Positions 1 to 7,743 of a stretch of DNA of 15,049 nucleotides are shown here, piece after piece (the stretch's first letter is position 1; every line of letters starts with the position of its first letter). The translations under genes were made by a program, and so were the position numbers. This stretch comes from Wenzhouxiangella sp. (lineage in GTDB: Bacteria; Pseudomonadota; Gammaproteobacteria; Xanthomonadales; Wenzhouxiangellaceae): contig JAASTB010000023.1 of the NCBI GenBank assembly GCA_021767625.1, forward strand, positions 1 through 15,049. Direction: 5' to 3'. The notes beneath the pieces are model-generated. The model was not told the DNA's origin and ran no database searches. It saw nothing but the letters and a program-made list of their open reading frames with translations.

Positions 1-7
1 ATCCGCC

Positions 8-15
8 GGGAGAAG
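8..15 (+). promoter_or_regulatory. Ribosome binding site of the penicillin acylase gene
   Basis: The purine-rich stretch gggagaag resembles a Shine-Dalgarno sequence. Its GGGAG core ends six bases before the GTG at 19. This spacing supports GTG 19 as the true start, and the translation from there opens directly into a signal-anchor sequence. Confidence 0.6.
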
Positions 16-18
16 ACC

Positions 19-2292
19 GTGTCCAGCAAACGAAGTATTTTCAAGCGCAGCCTGCTCGTCAGCCTGTTGACCGTCGTTGCCGTGGCCGCGGCAGCCTGGT
101 TCGGCGGACCGAGCTGGCTTGACGACTCGGTGATGCCCTACGAGGGCAAGGTCGAGTTCCGGGGCCTCGACGAGCCCGTAGAGATCCTGTTTGACGATCG
201 CGGCATTCCGCGCGTCTACGCGCGAACGGACGCCGACGCCATGCGCGCGCTCGGCTGGCTGCACGCCGGCGAGCGGCTTTTCCAGCTCGAGCTGATCCGC
301 CGCATGGCTCGCGGCGAACTCTCGGCGATGATCGGGGAAGCGGCCGTCGAGCTCGACATCCTGCACCGCTCCTATGGCTTCGCCCGCCGCGTCGCGGAAG
401 CGCGCCCGCAACTCGACGCCGAGACAGCCGCCCTCCTCGACGCCTACGTCGACGGCATCAATCGCCACATCGACTCGGTCGACCGCTTGCCCCCCGGTCT
501 GCTCCTGCTCGGGGTCGATCCCGAGCCGTGGAGCCGCGAGGACGTCCTGACCATCGCCTACTACCAGACTTTCTACCCGACCACCCTGGTGCAGCGACTC
601 AGCGAGGCCTGGCACGCGCTGACAGAACGCCACGGCCAACCCGCCGCCGACTGGCTCAGCGAGTTGCCCGACTGGACGCGGGCGACGGTGCCCCGGCAAT
701 CCATCACCCAGGCCTCGAACACCTGGGTCGTCGCGCCACAGAAGTCGGAAAGCGGCGCGGCCCTGCACGCCTCCGATCCCCACCTCGATATCGACCGTGC
801 ACCGGGCATGTGGTACGCGGTGGGGCTGCATTCGGCCGAGACGCTCGATGTCGTCGGTGTGACCGCTCCGGGCCTGCCCTTCGTCGCCATGGGCCACAAC
901 GGCCGGATCGCCTGGGCTTTCACCGTCGCGCCCGTCGACGTGTTCGAAACCTATCGTCAGCCGCGACACCCTGACGATTCACAGCGGGTTCAGGGCCCCA
1001 ACGGCTGGCAGAAGATGATCGTCCGCGAGGAGTCCATCGAGATTCGCGGCCGCGAGAAGCCGCTCGAGCGCGAGTTCTTCTACACGCCGATGGGTCGCGT
1101 CATCGACAAGGAAGACGACCACGTACTGGTCATGCGCTGGGCCGGCTTCGAACTGCCGCTGGCCGACGTCGTCTCCAACGGCCTGGCGCTCAACCGCGCC
1201 GGCGACTTCGAGTCGTTCCGTCACGCCGCCACCCGGATGGGAGCCCTGTCGGTCAACTGGAGCTACTCCGACCGCAGCGGCAACATCGGCTACGTCCAGT
1301 CCACGCCGGTTCCGGTACGCCGGCACGAGCGATTCTTCAGCGTGCTCGACGCCACCGACCCGGTCACCGACTGGGACGGCTTCCATGCCCCGGAGGATCG
1401 CCCCTGGGCGCTCAACCCGGAACAGGGCTGGCTGGCCAATTCCAACAATCACGCCGCCGGCGAAGACTGGCCCTACCCCATTCCGGGCTTCTACAAGCAC
1501 CTGCGCATGCGCCGCATCAGCGAGTACCTGTCGGGGCAGGCCAGTTTCGACCGCGATGACATGCGGCGCTTCCAGCTCAGCCGGGCATCGGACCGGGCGC
1601 TGAGCTGGCGCGACTTGCTGGCCGAGGTCGCCGAAGACTCCGGCCGCACCGCAATCGCCTCGGAACTTCGCCGCTGGGACGGCACGATGCGCGCCGACAG
1701 CGACATGGCCGGCCTGTTCCAGCTCTGGTGGCATTACCTCGCGCGCGCCGTTTTCGAGCAGGGCAACGGCAGCGGCGATGCCGAGTGGTGGGCGTTCCGT
1801 CCCCTGCTCGACAACTGGATGCACTCGGCTCCCGGGGAAGCCTTTCCGGCCGACATCGATCGCGACCGCGCGGCCCTGCAGGCCCTCGAGGACGCCCTGA
1901 AGATCGGCATCCACCCGCTCGGCCGCATCCAGAAGCTGTCCATCGCCCACCCATTGGCGAACAACCCGTTGCTCGATGCCTGGCTGGATCTGTCCCGCGG
2001 TCCCGTGCCGCGCGGCGGTGACGCCGGCTCGCTCAACGTCAGCTACGTCAGCTTCGATCCCGAGACCGGCAGCCTGCGCGTGCGGGCGGGCGCGTCGATG
2101 CGCTACGTGATGGACTGGGCCGACCCCGACGCCTTCACGCTCGATCTCACCTTCGGCCAGTCGGGCAATCCCTTCAGCCCGCATTTCGACGACTTCTTCA
2201 CCGACTTCCTCTCCGGTGAGCCGTGGACCGTGCCCTGGTCGCGCGAAGCCGTCGAACGGCGTGCCGCCAGCCGGCTGGTGCTCGAGCCCTGA
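19..2292 (+). CDS. Penicillin acylase family Ntn-hydrolase, membrane-anchored or periplasmic
   Basis: The 757-residue product belongs to the penicillin acylase (peptidase S45) family of Ntn-hydrolases, which cleave amide-linked acyl groups. Members include penicillin G acylase, cephalosporin acylases and acyl-homoserine-lactone acylases such as PvdQ. Residues 1-9 are basic and 10-30 hydrophobic, so it is exported or membrane-anchored. The predicted autocatalytic cleavage lies before Ser233 (SNTWVVAP), giving a beta chain of about 525 residues. Beta-chain residue 23 is His, as in PvdQ and cephalosporin acylase. Other family signatures are GLPFVAMGHNGRIAWAFT near residues 288-305 and VNWSYSDRSGNIGY, whose Asn413 is the likely oxyanion-hole residue. 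Length is normal and the start is GTG with a good ribosome site. The natural substrate cannot be told from sequence; an AHL or other N-acyl amide is possible. Confidence 0.92.
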   Translation: MSSKRSIFKRSLLVSLLTVVAVAAAAWFGGPSWLDDSVMPYEGKVEFRGLDEPVEILFDDRGIPRVYARTDADAMRALGWLHAGERLFQLELIRRMARGELSAMIGEAAVELDILHRSYGFARRVAEARPQLDAETAALLDAYVDGINRHIDSVDRLPPGLLLLGVDPEPWSREDVLTIAYYQTFYPTTLVQRLSEAWHALTERHGQPAADWLSELPDWTRATVPRQSITQASNTWVVAPQKSESGAALHASDPHLDIDRAPGMWYAVGLHSAETLDVVGVTAPGLPFVAMGHNGRIAWAFTVAPVDVFETYRQPRHPDDSQRVQGPNGWQKMIVREESIEIRGREKPLEREFFYTPMGRVIDKEDDHVLVMRWAGFELPLADVVSNGLALNRAGDFESFRHAATRMGALSVNWSYSDRSGNIGYVQSTPVPVRRHERFFSVLDATDPVTDWDGFHAPEDRPWALNPEQGWLANSNNHAAGEDWPYPIPGFYKHLRMRRISEYLSGQASFDRDDMRRFQLSRASDRALSWRDLLAEVAEDSGRTAIASELRRWDGTMRADSDMAGLFQLWWHYLARAVFEQGNGSGDAEWWAFRPLLDNWMHSAPGEAFPADIDRDRAALQALEDALKIGIHPLGRIQKLSIAHPLANNPLLDAWLDLSRGPVPRGGDAGSLNVSYVSFDPETGSLRVRAGASMRYVMDWADPDAFTLDLTFGQSGNPFSPHFDDFFTDFLSGEPWTVPWSREAVERRAASRLVLEP

Positions 2293-2322
2293 AGCGCCCG
2301 ACACCGGTCGGCGCCACTCCCC

Positions 2323-2351
2323 TTCAATTCGGGCGCGATCCGGGCTAGTCT
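2323..2351 (+). promoter_or_regulatory. Possible sigma-70 promoter placed for a leaderless transcript
   Basis: A -35-like TTCAAT (2323-2328) and a -10-like TAGTCT (2346-2351) are separated by 17 bases. Each matches the consensus at only three of six positions. The -10 box ends six bases before the ATG at 2358, so initiation would fall on or beside the start codon. No Shine-Dalgarno sequence precedes this ATG, which fits leaderless translation. The prediction is from sequence only. Confidence 0.35.
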
Positions 2352-2357
2352 GCGCGC

Positions 2358-3941
2358 ATGGCCAGACAGTACACCTTCGTCATCCTGCTGATCGCCTTCG
2401 CGGTGATCGGCCTCGTCGGGTTGCTATGGCCGCCGATCTGGTGGTCGCTTCTCGTTATCGCACCCTTGCTGGCGCTCGGCATCCGCGATGCGACGCAAAC
2501 CAAGCACACCGTGCTGCGCAACTTTCCGATCATCGGCCACTTCCGCTACCTGATCGAGCACATCCGGCCCGAAATCCAGCAGTACCTGGTCGAGAGCAAC
2601 CTCGATGCCTACCCGGTCGAGCGCGAATACCGCTCGCTGATCTACCAGCGCGCCAAGGGCGATCTGGAGACGCGGCCCTTCGGCACCGATCGCGATGTCT
2701 ACCGTCCCGGCTATGAGTGGGCCGCCCACTGCACGGTGCCCGCACCGCAACTCGAAGAAGAGCCCCGTATCGAAATCGGCGGCAAGGACTGCAGCAAGCC
2801 CTACTCCTCGTCCATGCTCAACATCTCGGCGATGAGCTTTGGCTCGCTTTCTCCCGAGGCCATCCTGGCCCTCAACGGCGGCGCAAGGGACGGCGGCTTT
2901 GCCCACAACACCGGCGAGGGCGGCGTGTCACGCTATCACCTCGAACACGGGGGCGACCTGATCTGGCAGATCGGCACCGGCTACTTTGGATGCCGCACGC
3001 CCAGGGGCGAATTCGATCCCGAGCGCTTCGAGAAGGTCGCCGCCGGCGAGAGCATCAGGATGATCGAGCTCAAGCTCTCCCAGGGCGCCAAACCGGGCGC
3101 CGGCGGCATCCTGCCGGCACCCAAGGTCAGCCGTGAAATCGCCGAGGCGCGCGGCGTGGAGCTCGGCGAAGCCTGCATCTCGCCCTCCGGGCACAGCGCT
3201 TTCTCCACGCCGGTCGAACTGATGGAGTTCATCGGCGAGATGCGCAGGCTCTCCGGCGGCAAACCGGTGGGCATGAAGTTCTGCATGGGGCGCATCAGCG
3301 ACTTCCTGGCCATCTGCCGCGCCATGCTGGACACCGGCATCCGGCCGGACTTCATCACCGTCGACGGCGGCGAAGGCGGCACGGGCGCCGCGCCACTCGA
3401 GTTCTCGAATTCGCTGGGCATGCCCAAGCGCGACGCGATTGTCGTCGTGCACGACATTCTCACCGGCACCAACCTGCGCGACGACATCCGCATCATCTGC
3501 AGCGGCAAGATCCTCAGCGCCTTCCACATGATCCGCTCCTTCGCGCTCGGCGCCGACGGCTGCAACAGTGCCCGGGCGATGATGTTCGCCCTCGGTTGCA
3601 TCCAGTCGCTGCGATGCAACAGCAACACCTGCCCGACGGGCGTCACAACGCAGGACCCCGCCCTTCGGCGCGGCCTGGTGGTCGAAGAGAAGATTCCGCG
3701 CGTTCAGCGCTATCACCAGCGCACCATCGAGGCGCTGATCAAGATGCTCTCGGCGATGGGCCTGAATCATCCCGACGAAGTCATGCCCCACCACATCTAC
3801 CGCCGTTCGGGCGATTTGAAGGTGGCCAGCTTCGCCGAACTCTACGAATTCCTGGAGCCCGGACAGTTGCTCGAGAAAGGCAACGGACACGGCCTGTTCA
3901 GCGAGGCCTGGAAGAACGCCCGCTCCGATCGCTGGACGTGA
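2358..3941 (+). CDS. FMN-binding glutamate synthase domain protein, membrane-anchored
   Basis: The 527-residue protein matches the FMN/3Fe-4S synthase domain of the glutamate synthase large subunit. It lacks the N-terminal glutamine amidotransferase and the C-terminal beta-helix domain. Two hydrophobic segments (about residues 4-24 and 27-43) form an N-terminal membrane hairpin. The barrel follows from about residue 150, with recognisable blocks SMLNISAMSFGSLSPEA, HNTGEGGVSRYH, GAKPGAGG, FITVDGGEGGTGAAP and GADGCNSARAMM. Cys414, Cys420 and Cys425 form the CX5CX4C pattern that binds the 3Fe-4S cluster in glutamate synthases. In the canonical enzyme this domain reduces 2-iminoglutarate to glutamate. 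Stand-alone versions are widespread, but their true substrate and electron donor are poorly defined, so I call it a flavin-dependent oxidoreductase of this family rather than GltB. It follows the acylase gene by 65 bp. Confidence 0.9.
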   Translation: MARQYTFVILLIAFAVIGLVGLLWPPIWWSLLVIAPLLALGIRDATQTKHTVLRNFPIIGHFRYLIEHIRPEIQQYLVESNLDAYPVEREYRSLIYQRAKGDLETRPFGTDRDVYRPGYEWAAHCTVPAPQLEEEPRIEIGGKDCSKPYSSSMLNISAMSFGSLSPEAILALNGGARDGGFAHNTGEGGVSRYHLEHGGDLIWQIGTGYFGCRTPRGEFDPERFEKVAAGESIRMIELKLSQGAKPGAGGILPAPKVSREIAEARGVELGEACISPSGHSAFSTPVELMEFIGEMRRLSGGKPVGMKFCMGRISDFLAICRAMLDTGIRPDFITVDGGEGGTGAAPLEFSNSLGMPKRDAIVVVHDILTGTNLRDDIRIICSGKILSAFHMIRSFALGADGCNSARAMMFALGCIQSLRCNSNTCPTGVTTQDPALRRGLVVEEKIPRVQRYHQRTIEALIKMLSAMGLNHPDEVMPHHIYRRSGDLKVASFAELYEFLEPGQLLEKGNGHGLFSEAWKNARSDRWT

Positions 3942-3962
3942 ACCCGGGTTCCGGGTTCCGGG
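3941..3962. repeat. Intergenic 7-nt tandem repeat (gggttcc units)
   Basis: Directly after the stop of the FMN-domain gene, the palindrome aacccgggtt (3941-3950) runs into two copies of gggttcc plus a partial third. The 17-base core gggttccgggttccggg (3946-3962) recurs exactly, as its reverse complement, at 14791-14807 in the other convergent junction. It may act as a termination structure for the two facing genes, but no T-tract follows. Confidence 0.7.
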
Positions 3963-4070
3963 CTTGTCGAGACCGCCAAGACCCCCGACAGCACCAACCT
4001 ACCCCGTGCCCCCAACGCTAGACGCGCCGGAACGAAAGAACGAAAGAACGAAGGAGCGCACGAAAGGGCG
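3963..4070. repeat. Convergent intergenic region with an 8-nt tandem repeat
   Basis: The spacer separates two genes that face each other. Bases 4030-4053 are three tandem copies of gaacgaaa, the last ending in g, followed by a looser cgaaaggg at 4061-4068. The repeat abuts the 3' end of the minus-strand oxidoreductase gene at 4071. I see no gene, RNA or classical terminator in the rest of the spacer. Confidence 0.65.
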
Positions 4071-5309
4071 TCACCCCTCCAGCACCTCGAACGTCAAACC
4101 GGCATGCTCACGCAATCGCACGAGCAGCTTCTCGCCAAGCGCCGTGGAAGGCGTCCACATCCCGCCCGGCCGTTCGTCGGCGCCGAGATCCAGGGCCAGG
4201 GCGAGCGCCGTCTCGCCGAGCATCTTCGATGTCGAGCCATATCCGGGATCGCGATCGCCGCTGACCGCCACGCGCAGCGACGAGTCGCCGCCGTCGTTGC
4301 GGCCATCGATGACGATCTTGAAGAACCCCGACTCGCGTTCCTCGGCCGAGGGACCTTCGCCGGGCTTGGGCAGCACCATCTTCTTGAGCAGGGCACGGGT
4401 CGGCCCGAGGGCCGCCCCGAGGGCGAATGCCCCCATGCCCAGCGAGACCATCGTTGCCTTCATCCGTCCTGAGAAACCGCGCCCGGTCATCACCGCCTCG
4501 TCATAGCGAAAATCCCTGCCGTACGCGAATCCCGACAGGGCATTGGCCTTGAGGACGACTCGCGTGTTGATCGCGGCCATGACGAAGGGCGCGGCCCAGA
4601 CGTCGAAGACCGGGTCGTACACGGCCGAGGAAACGTAGGGCTGACGCTCGCCTTCGCGCGCGTCGGGCGGACACAGTGCGTACGGGTTCTTCAGTACCCG
4701 GGCGACTTCCTTGTCGCGGCGCGCTTCCTCGACGATGTTGAGCATCGAGGCGTAGGTGCCGCCGCTGAGCCCGCCCTTGGCCGCCTTCACGCGCATGCGA
4801 ACCCGTTCGAGCGACCGGCCGAGACGTTCGCGCGCCTCGCGCTGCAAAAACCACACGCCCATGTCGGAGGGGATCGAATCGAAGCCGCAGCAATGGACGA
4901 TGCGCGCCCCGCTCTTTTCAGCGGCATCGGCATGCTCGTCGAGCATGCGACGCATCCAGGGCACTTCGCCGGAAAGGTCGCAGTAGTCGGTGCCGTTGGT
5001 CGCGCAGGCGGCCACCAGGTCGGAGCCGTGCAGAGCGTACGGGCCCACCGTGGTGCAGACCACGCTGGTCCGTTTAACCATCTCGTCGAGTGAATCCCGA
5101 TCATGGCTGTCGGCCACGATCAGCGGCAGGCCGGCGGCCGTCTCGCCGAGCTCGATGCGGATCTTCTCCAGCTTTTCGCGGCTACGCCCGGCCAGCGCCC
5201 ACTTCAGCTGCCCGCCGACGCCATGGCGCCGCACCAGGTGCTCGGCCACGAGGCGGCCGGTGAAGCCGGTCGCGCCCATCAGGACGATGTCGAATTCGCG
5301 CTCGCTCAT
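4071..5309 (-). CDS. Saccharopine dehydrogenase-like NAD(P)-binding oxidoreductase
   Basis: The 412-residue protein opens with a Rossmann fold whose dinucleotide loop is GATGFTG (residues 12-18). ALAGRSREKLEKI follows at the end of the second strand. This is the pattern of the SCCPDH / trans-acting enoyl reductase branch of the saccharopine dehydrogenase superfamily. Further family features are VCTTVGPYALHGSDLVAACATNGTDYCDLSGE around residues 84-116 and VHCCGFDSIPSDMGVW around 137-153. Members of this branch are mostly uncharacterised; the mycobacterial relatives act in lipid synthesis, and true lysine-pathway activity is not expected. It starts 48 bp after nadC on the same strand, with a GGGGA motif before the ATG and no visible terminator, so it may be the last gene of the nad operon. 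Family is clear, substrate unknown. Confidence 0.88.
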   Translation of the reverse strand: MSEREFDIVLMGATGFTGRLVAEHLVRRHGVGGQLKWALAGRSREKLEKIRIELGETAAGLPLIVADSHDRDSLDEMVKRTSVVCTTVGPYALHGSDLVAACATNGTDYCDLSGEVPWMRRMLDEHADAAEKSGARIVHCCGFDSIPSDMGVWFLQREARERLGRSLERVRMRVKAAKGGLSGGTYASMLNIVEEARRDKEVARVLKNPYALCPPDAREGERQPYVSSAVYDPVFDVWAAPFVMAAINTRVVLKANALSGFAYGRDFRYDEAVMTGRGFSGRMKATMVSLGMGAFALGAALGPTRALLKKMVLPKPGEGPSAEERESGFFKIVIDGRNDGGDSSLRVAVSGDRDPGYGSTSKMLGETALALALDLGADERPGGMWTPSTALGEKLLVRLREHAGLTFEVLEG

Positions 5310-5357
5310 GCTGTCCCCGTTCCCTGAGAGTTCAGCATGAAGATATCACGGCGCCTG

Positions 5358-6212
5358 TCAGGAGAAGTGTTCGTCCAGGCCCAGGTCGAGGCAGGGTGCC
5401 GAATGCGTCAGCGCCCCGATCGAGATGACGTCGACGCCGGTCGCGGCGATTGCGCCGACGGTATCGAGCGAAACATTGCCCGAGGCCTCGAGCGTCACGC
5501 CGCGCCCCTTGCAGCGCATCACGGCCTGCCTGAGGTCAGCGTTGTTGAAATTGTCGAGCAGGATGCTGTCGGCGCCGGCGTCCAGCGCCTCGTCTAGCTG
5601 CTCGAGGCGGTCGACTTCCGTGGCCACGCGGACCATGTGGCCGGCAAGGGCGCGGGCCCGGCGCACCGCCTCGCCGACGCTACCGGCGACCGCCACGTGG
5701 TTGTCCTTGATGAGAATGGCGTCGTCGAGTCCGAAACGATGGCGGACGCCGCCTCCGGCAACGACGGCCTGCAGTTCGAGGGCACGCAGGCCCGGCGTCG
5801 TCTTGCGGGTGTGGGCCACGCCCGCTCCGGTTCCCTCCACGGCGTCGACATATCGGCGCGTCAGGCTGGCGATGCCGCTGAGCCGGCCGAGAAAGTTCAG
5901 CGCCGTGCGCTCGGCACCCAGGATCGCGCCAGCCGGCCCGGCCAGTTGCGCGATCACCGTGCCGGGTTCGAGCGAATCCCCGTCTTCCCCGAGCCATTCG
6001 ACCTCGATGTGGGGATCGACCTGTACGAACGTCTCGGCGGCGGGCTCGATGCCGGCCAGGACGCCGGCGTGCCTTGCAACGATCCGGAACCGGCCTTCGG
6101 CCTCATTCGGCACCGTGGCCTGGGTGGTGATGTCGCCGCGGCCGCCGAGGTCTTCGGCCAGGGCACGGGCGACGATCTCGCGGATCAGGTTCCGGGGCAG
6201 TGCATTGCTCAT
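5358..6212 (-). CDS. nadC: Nicotinate-nucleotide pyrophosphorylase (carboxylating), quinolinate phosphoribosyltransferase
   Basis: NadC converts quinolinate and PRPP to nicotinate mononucleotide, CO2 and pyrophosphate in the cytoplasm, the third step of de novo NAD synthesis. The 284-residue length is normal. Conserved blocks are GDITTQATVP (26-35), ERTALNFLGRLSG (101-113, with the substrate-binding Arg102), HTRKTTPGLR (134-143), DDAILIKDNH (163-172), ATEVDRLEQLDEAL (197-210) and LEASGNVSLDTV (241-252), followed by GVDVISIGALTHSAP. These are the family's quinolinate- and phosphate-binding residues. The ATG overlaps the nadB stop by four bases (ATGA), a sign of translational coupling. A GGGAAG motif lies about ten bases upstream, inside nadB. 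No key residue is missing. Confidence 0.97.
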   Translation of the reverse strand: MSNALPRNLIREIVARALAEDLGGRGDITTQATVPNEAEGRFRIVARHAGVLAGIEPAAETFVQVDPHIEVEWLGEDGDSLEPGTVIAQLAGPAGAILGAERTALNFLGRLSGIASLTRRYVDAVEGTGAGVAHTRKTTPGLRALELQAVVAGGGVRHRFGLDDAILIKDNHVAVAGSVGEAVRRARALAGHMVRVATEVDRLEQLDEALDAGADSILLDNFNNADLRQAVMRCKGRGVTLEASGNVSLDTVGAIAATGVDVISIGALTHSAPCLDLGLDEHFS

Positions 6213-7738
6213 GATCTTGGGCTTCCCGTAATGCGTTCGGCGCGGTCACGACACGCGCCGTCTAGTGTCAATCGACTGGATCGGGCCTCGGCAGCGCTTT
6301 CAGGATAATCGGTTCGGAAGTGCGCGCCGCGGCTCTCGCGCCGCTCGAGGGCTGCAACGGCAATCAACCGGGCCGCGACCAGCGCATCGGCAAGGCCCTC
6401 CTTCCGCTCAAGTTCCTCGATGATGCCGAGCAGGGCCGCCAGTCCTTTCTCGTCCCGCTCGACTCCAGCGTGGGCACTCATTGCCGCCCGCAAGCGCTCC
6501 AGCGATGGCTGTGACAGGACGACAGAACGCTCCGGCTCGGCGGAACGCAACGATCCGCCTGCGGCACTCGCCAGCGCCTGCCCCGCCCGGGCTCCCATGA
6601 CCAGCGCCTCGGCCAGGGAATTCGAGGCCAGGCGGTTGGCGCCGTGGGCGCCGGTGCAGCTGACTTCACCGACCGCGAACAGGCCGCGAACGCCGGTTCG
6701 TCCGTCGAGATCGGCGGCGATTCCGCCCATGTGGTAGTGCGCGGCCGGGGCCACGGGAATGGGCTCGCGGCGCGGATCGATGCTCGCCGCCATGCAGGCC
6801 CGGAAGACCGCCTGGAACGACTCGGGGAAGGATGCACCGACCGCCTCACGGGCATCCAGGTAGGCGCCCTCTCCCGACTGCACCTGGCGGTGGACGGCGC
6901 GGGCCACGACGTCCCGCGGAGCCAGTTCGGCGTCGGGATGCAGCGCCGGCATGAAACGCTTCCCCCGGCGATCGATCAATACCGCGCCTTCGCCGCGCAA
7001 GGCTTCGGTAGCCAGCGGCGCGGGATTGCGGCCGATGTCGATGGCGGTGGGGTGGAACTGGACGAACTCCGCATCGCGCACGACCGCGCCCAGGCGCGCC
7101 GCCCAGGCCACTCCCTGCCCCTGGTTGCCGGGCGGATTCGTGGTCAGAGCGTAGAGACCGCCCAGGCCGCCGGTGGCCAACACCGTGGCGCGGGCTGAAA
7201 GGCTCTCGCGCCGGTCGCCGCCGGCATCGACGACCACCCCGGCACAGCCGTCGCCTGCTGCGGGCAACAGTCCGGTTACCGGTGCATGTTCGCGAACCGT
7301 CACATGGTCGGCCCGCTCGACGGCCCGGATCAGGGCGTCGATGATGGCCGTCCCGGCGCGGTCGCCGCCCACGCGGGCGATGCGGGCGCGCCCGTGGGCG
7401 GCCTCGCGGGACAGGGCCCAGCGGCCGTCTGCGAAATGTTCGAATCCGACGCCCAGGCGCTCGAGCGCCCGGACCTGGTCGATCGAGCCCGCGGCCAGCC
7501 GACGAGCCACGTCCGGGTCGACCAGGCCGGCACCGGCAGCAACCGTGTCGGCGGCGTGCTGCCCGGGATCGTCGTCGTCGCCGAGTGCCGCGGCAATGCC
7601 GCCCTGCGCCCACTCCGTTGCTGACTGGCGCCCGAAAGCTCCGGCGGTGAGGATCAGGACCGGCGCAGGGGCGGCGTGCAGCGCCGCCCAGAGGCCGGCA
7701 ATGCCGGAGCCGACCACGATGATCGGCCGCGAAGACAT
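6209..7738 (-). CDS. nadB: L-aspartate oxidase
   Basis: NadB is an FAD enzyme that oxidises L-aspartate to iminoaspartate, the substrate of NadA. The 509-residue product begins MSSRPIIVVGSGIAGL, with the FAD-binding GxGxxG at residues 10-15. It continues with TEWAQGGIAAAL, the HPTAIDI block, EALRGEGAVLIDRRGKRFMP, the arginine-bearing APRDVVARAV, and VGEVSCTGAHGANRLASNSLAEALVMG near the C-terminus. The last segment distinguishes aspartate oxidase and its fumarate-reductase relatives. It ends with the short helical domain and SRGAHFRTDYPE. The reading frame stays open upstream to 8203, but that extension lies inside nadA and resembles nothing. The ATG at 7738 gives the expected N-terminus, five bases after the nadA stop. 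It has no clear ribosome site of its own, so it is probably coupled to nadA. Confidence 0.97.
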   Translation of the reverse strand: MSSRPIIVVGSGIAGLWAALHAAPAPVLILTAGAFGRQSATEWAQGGIAAALGDDDDPGQHAADTVAAGAGLVDPDVARRLAAGSIDQVRALERLGVGFEHFADGRWALSREAAHGRARIARVGGDRAGTAIIDALIRAVERADHVTVREHAPVTGLLPAAGDGCAGVVVDAGGDRRESLSARATVLATGGLGGLYALTTNPPGNQGQGVAWAARLGAVVRDAEFVQFHPTAIDIGRNPAPLATEALRGEGAVLIDRRGKRFMPALHPDAELAPRDVVARAVHRQVQSGEGAYLDAREAVGASFPESFQAVFRACMAASIDPRREPIPVAPAAHYHMGGIAADLDGRTGVRGLFAVGEVSCTGAHGANRLASNSLAEALVMGARAGQALASAAGGSLRSAEPERSVVLSQPSLERLRAAMSAHAGVERDEKGLAALLGIIEELERKEGLADALVAARLIAVAALERRESRGAHFRTDYPESAAEARSSRLTLDGACRDRAERITGSPRS

Positions 7739-7743
7739 CGGGC

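Noticed and set aside
979..2304. Long minus-strand open frame opposite the acylase gene
   Set aside because: It is a shadow of the plus-strand gene, typical of GC-rich coding DNA, with no recognisable domain. The same applies to long frames opposite the FMN-domain, sulfotransferase and peptidase genes.
2298..2311. Small hairpin (ccgac/gtcgg) after the acylase gene as a terminator
   Set aside because: A five-base stem with no T-tract is too weak to call in DNA this GC-rich.
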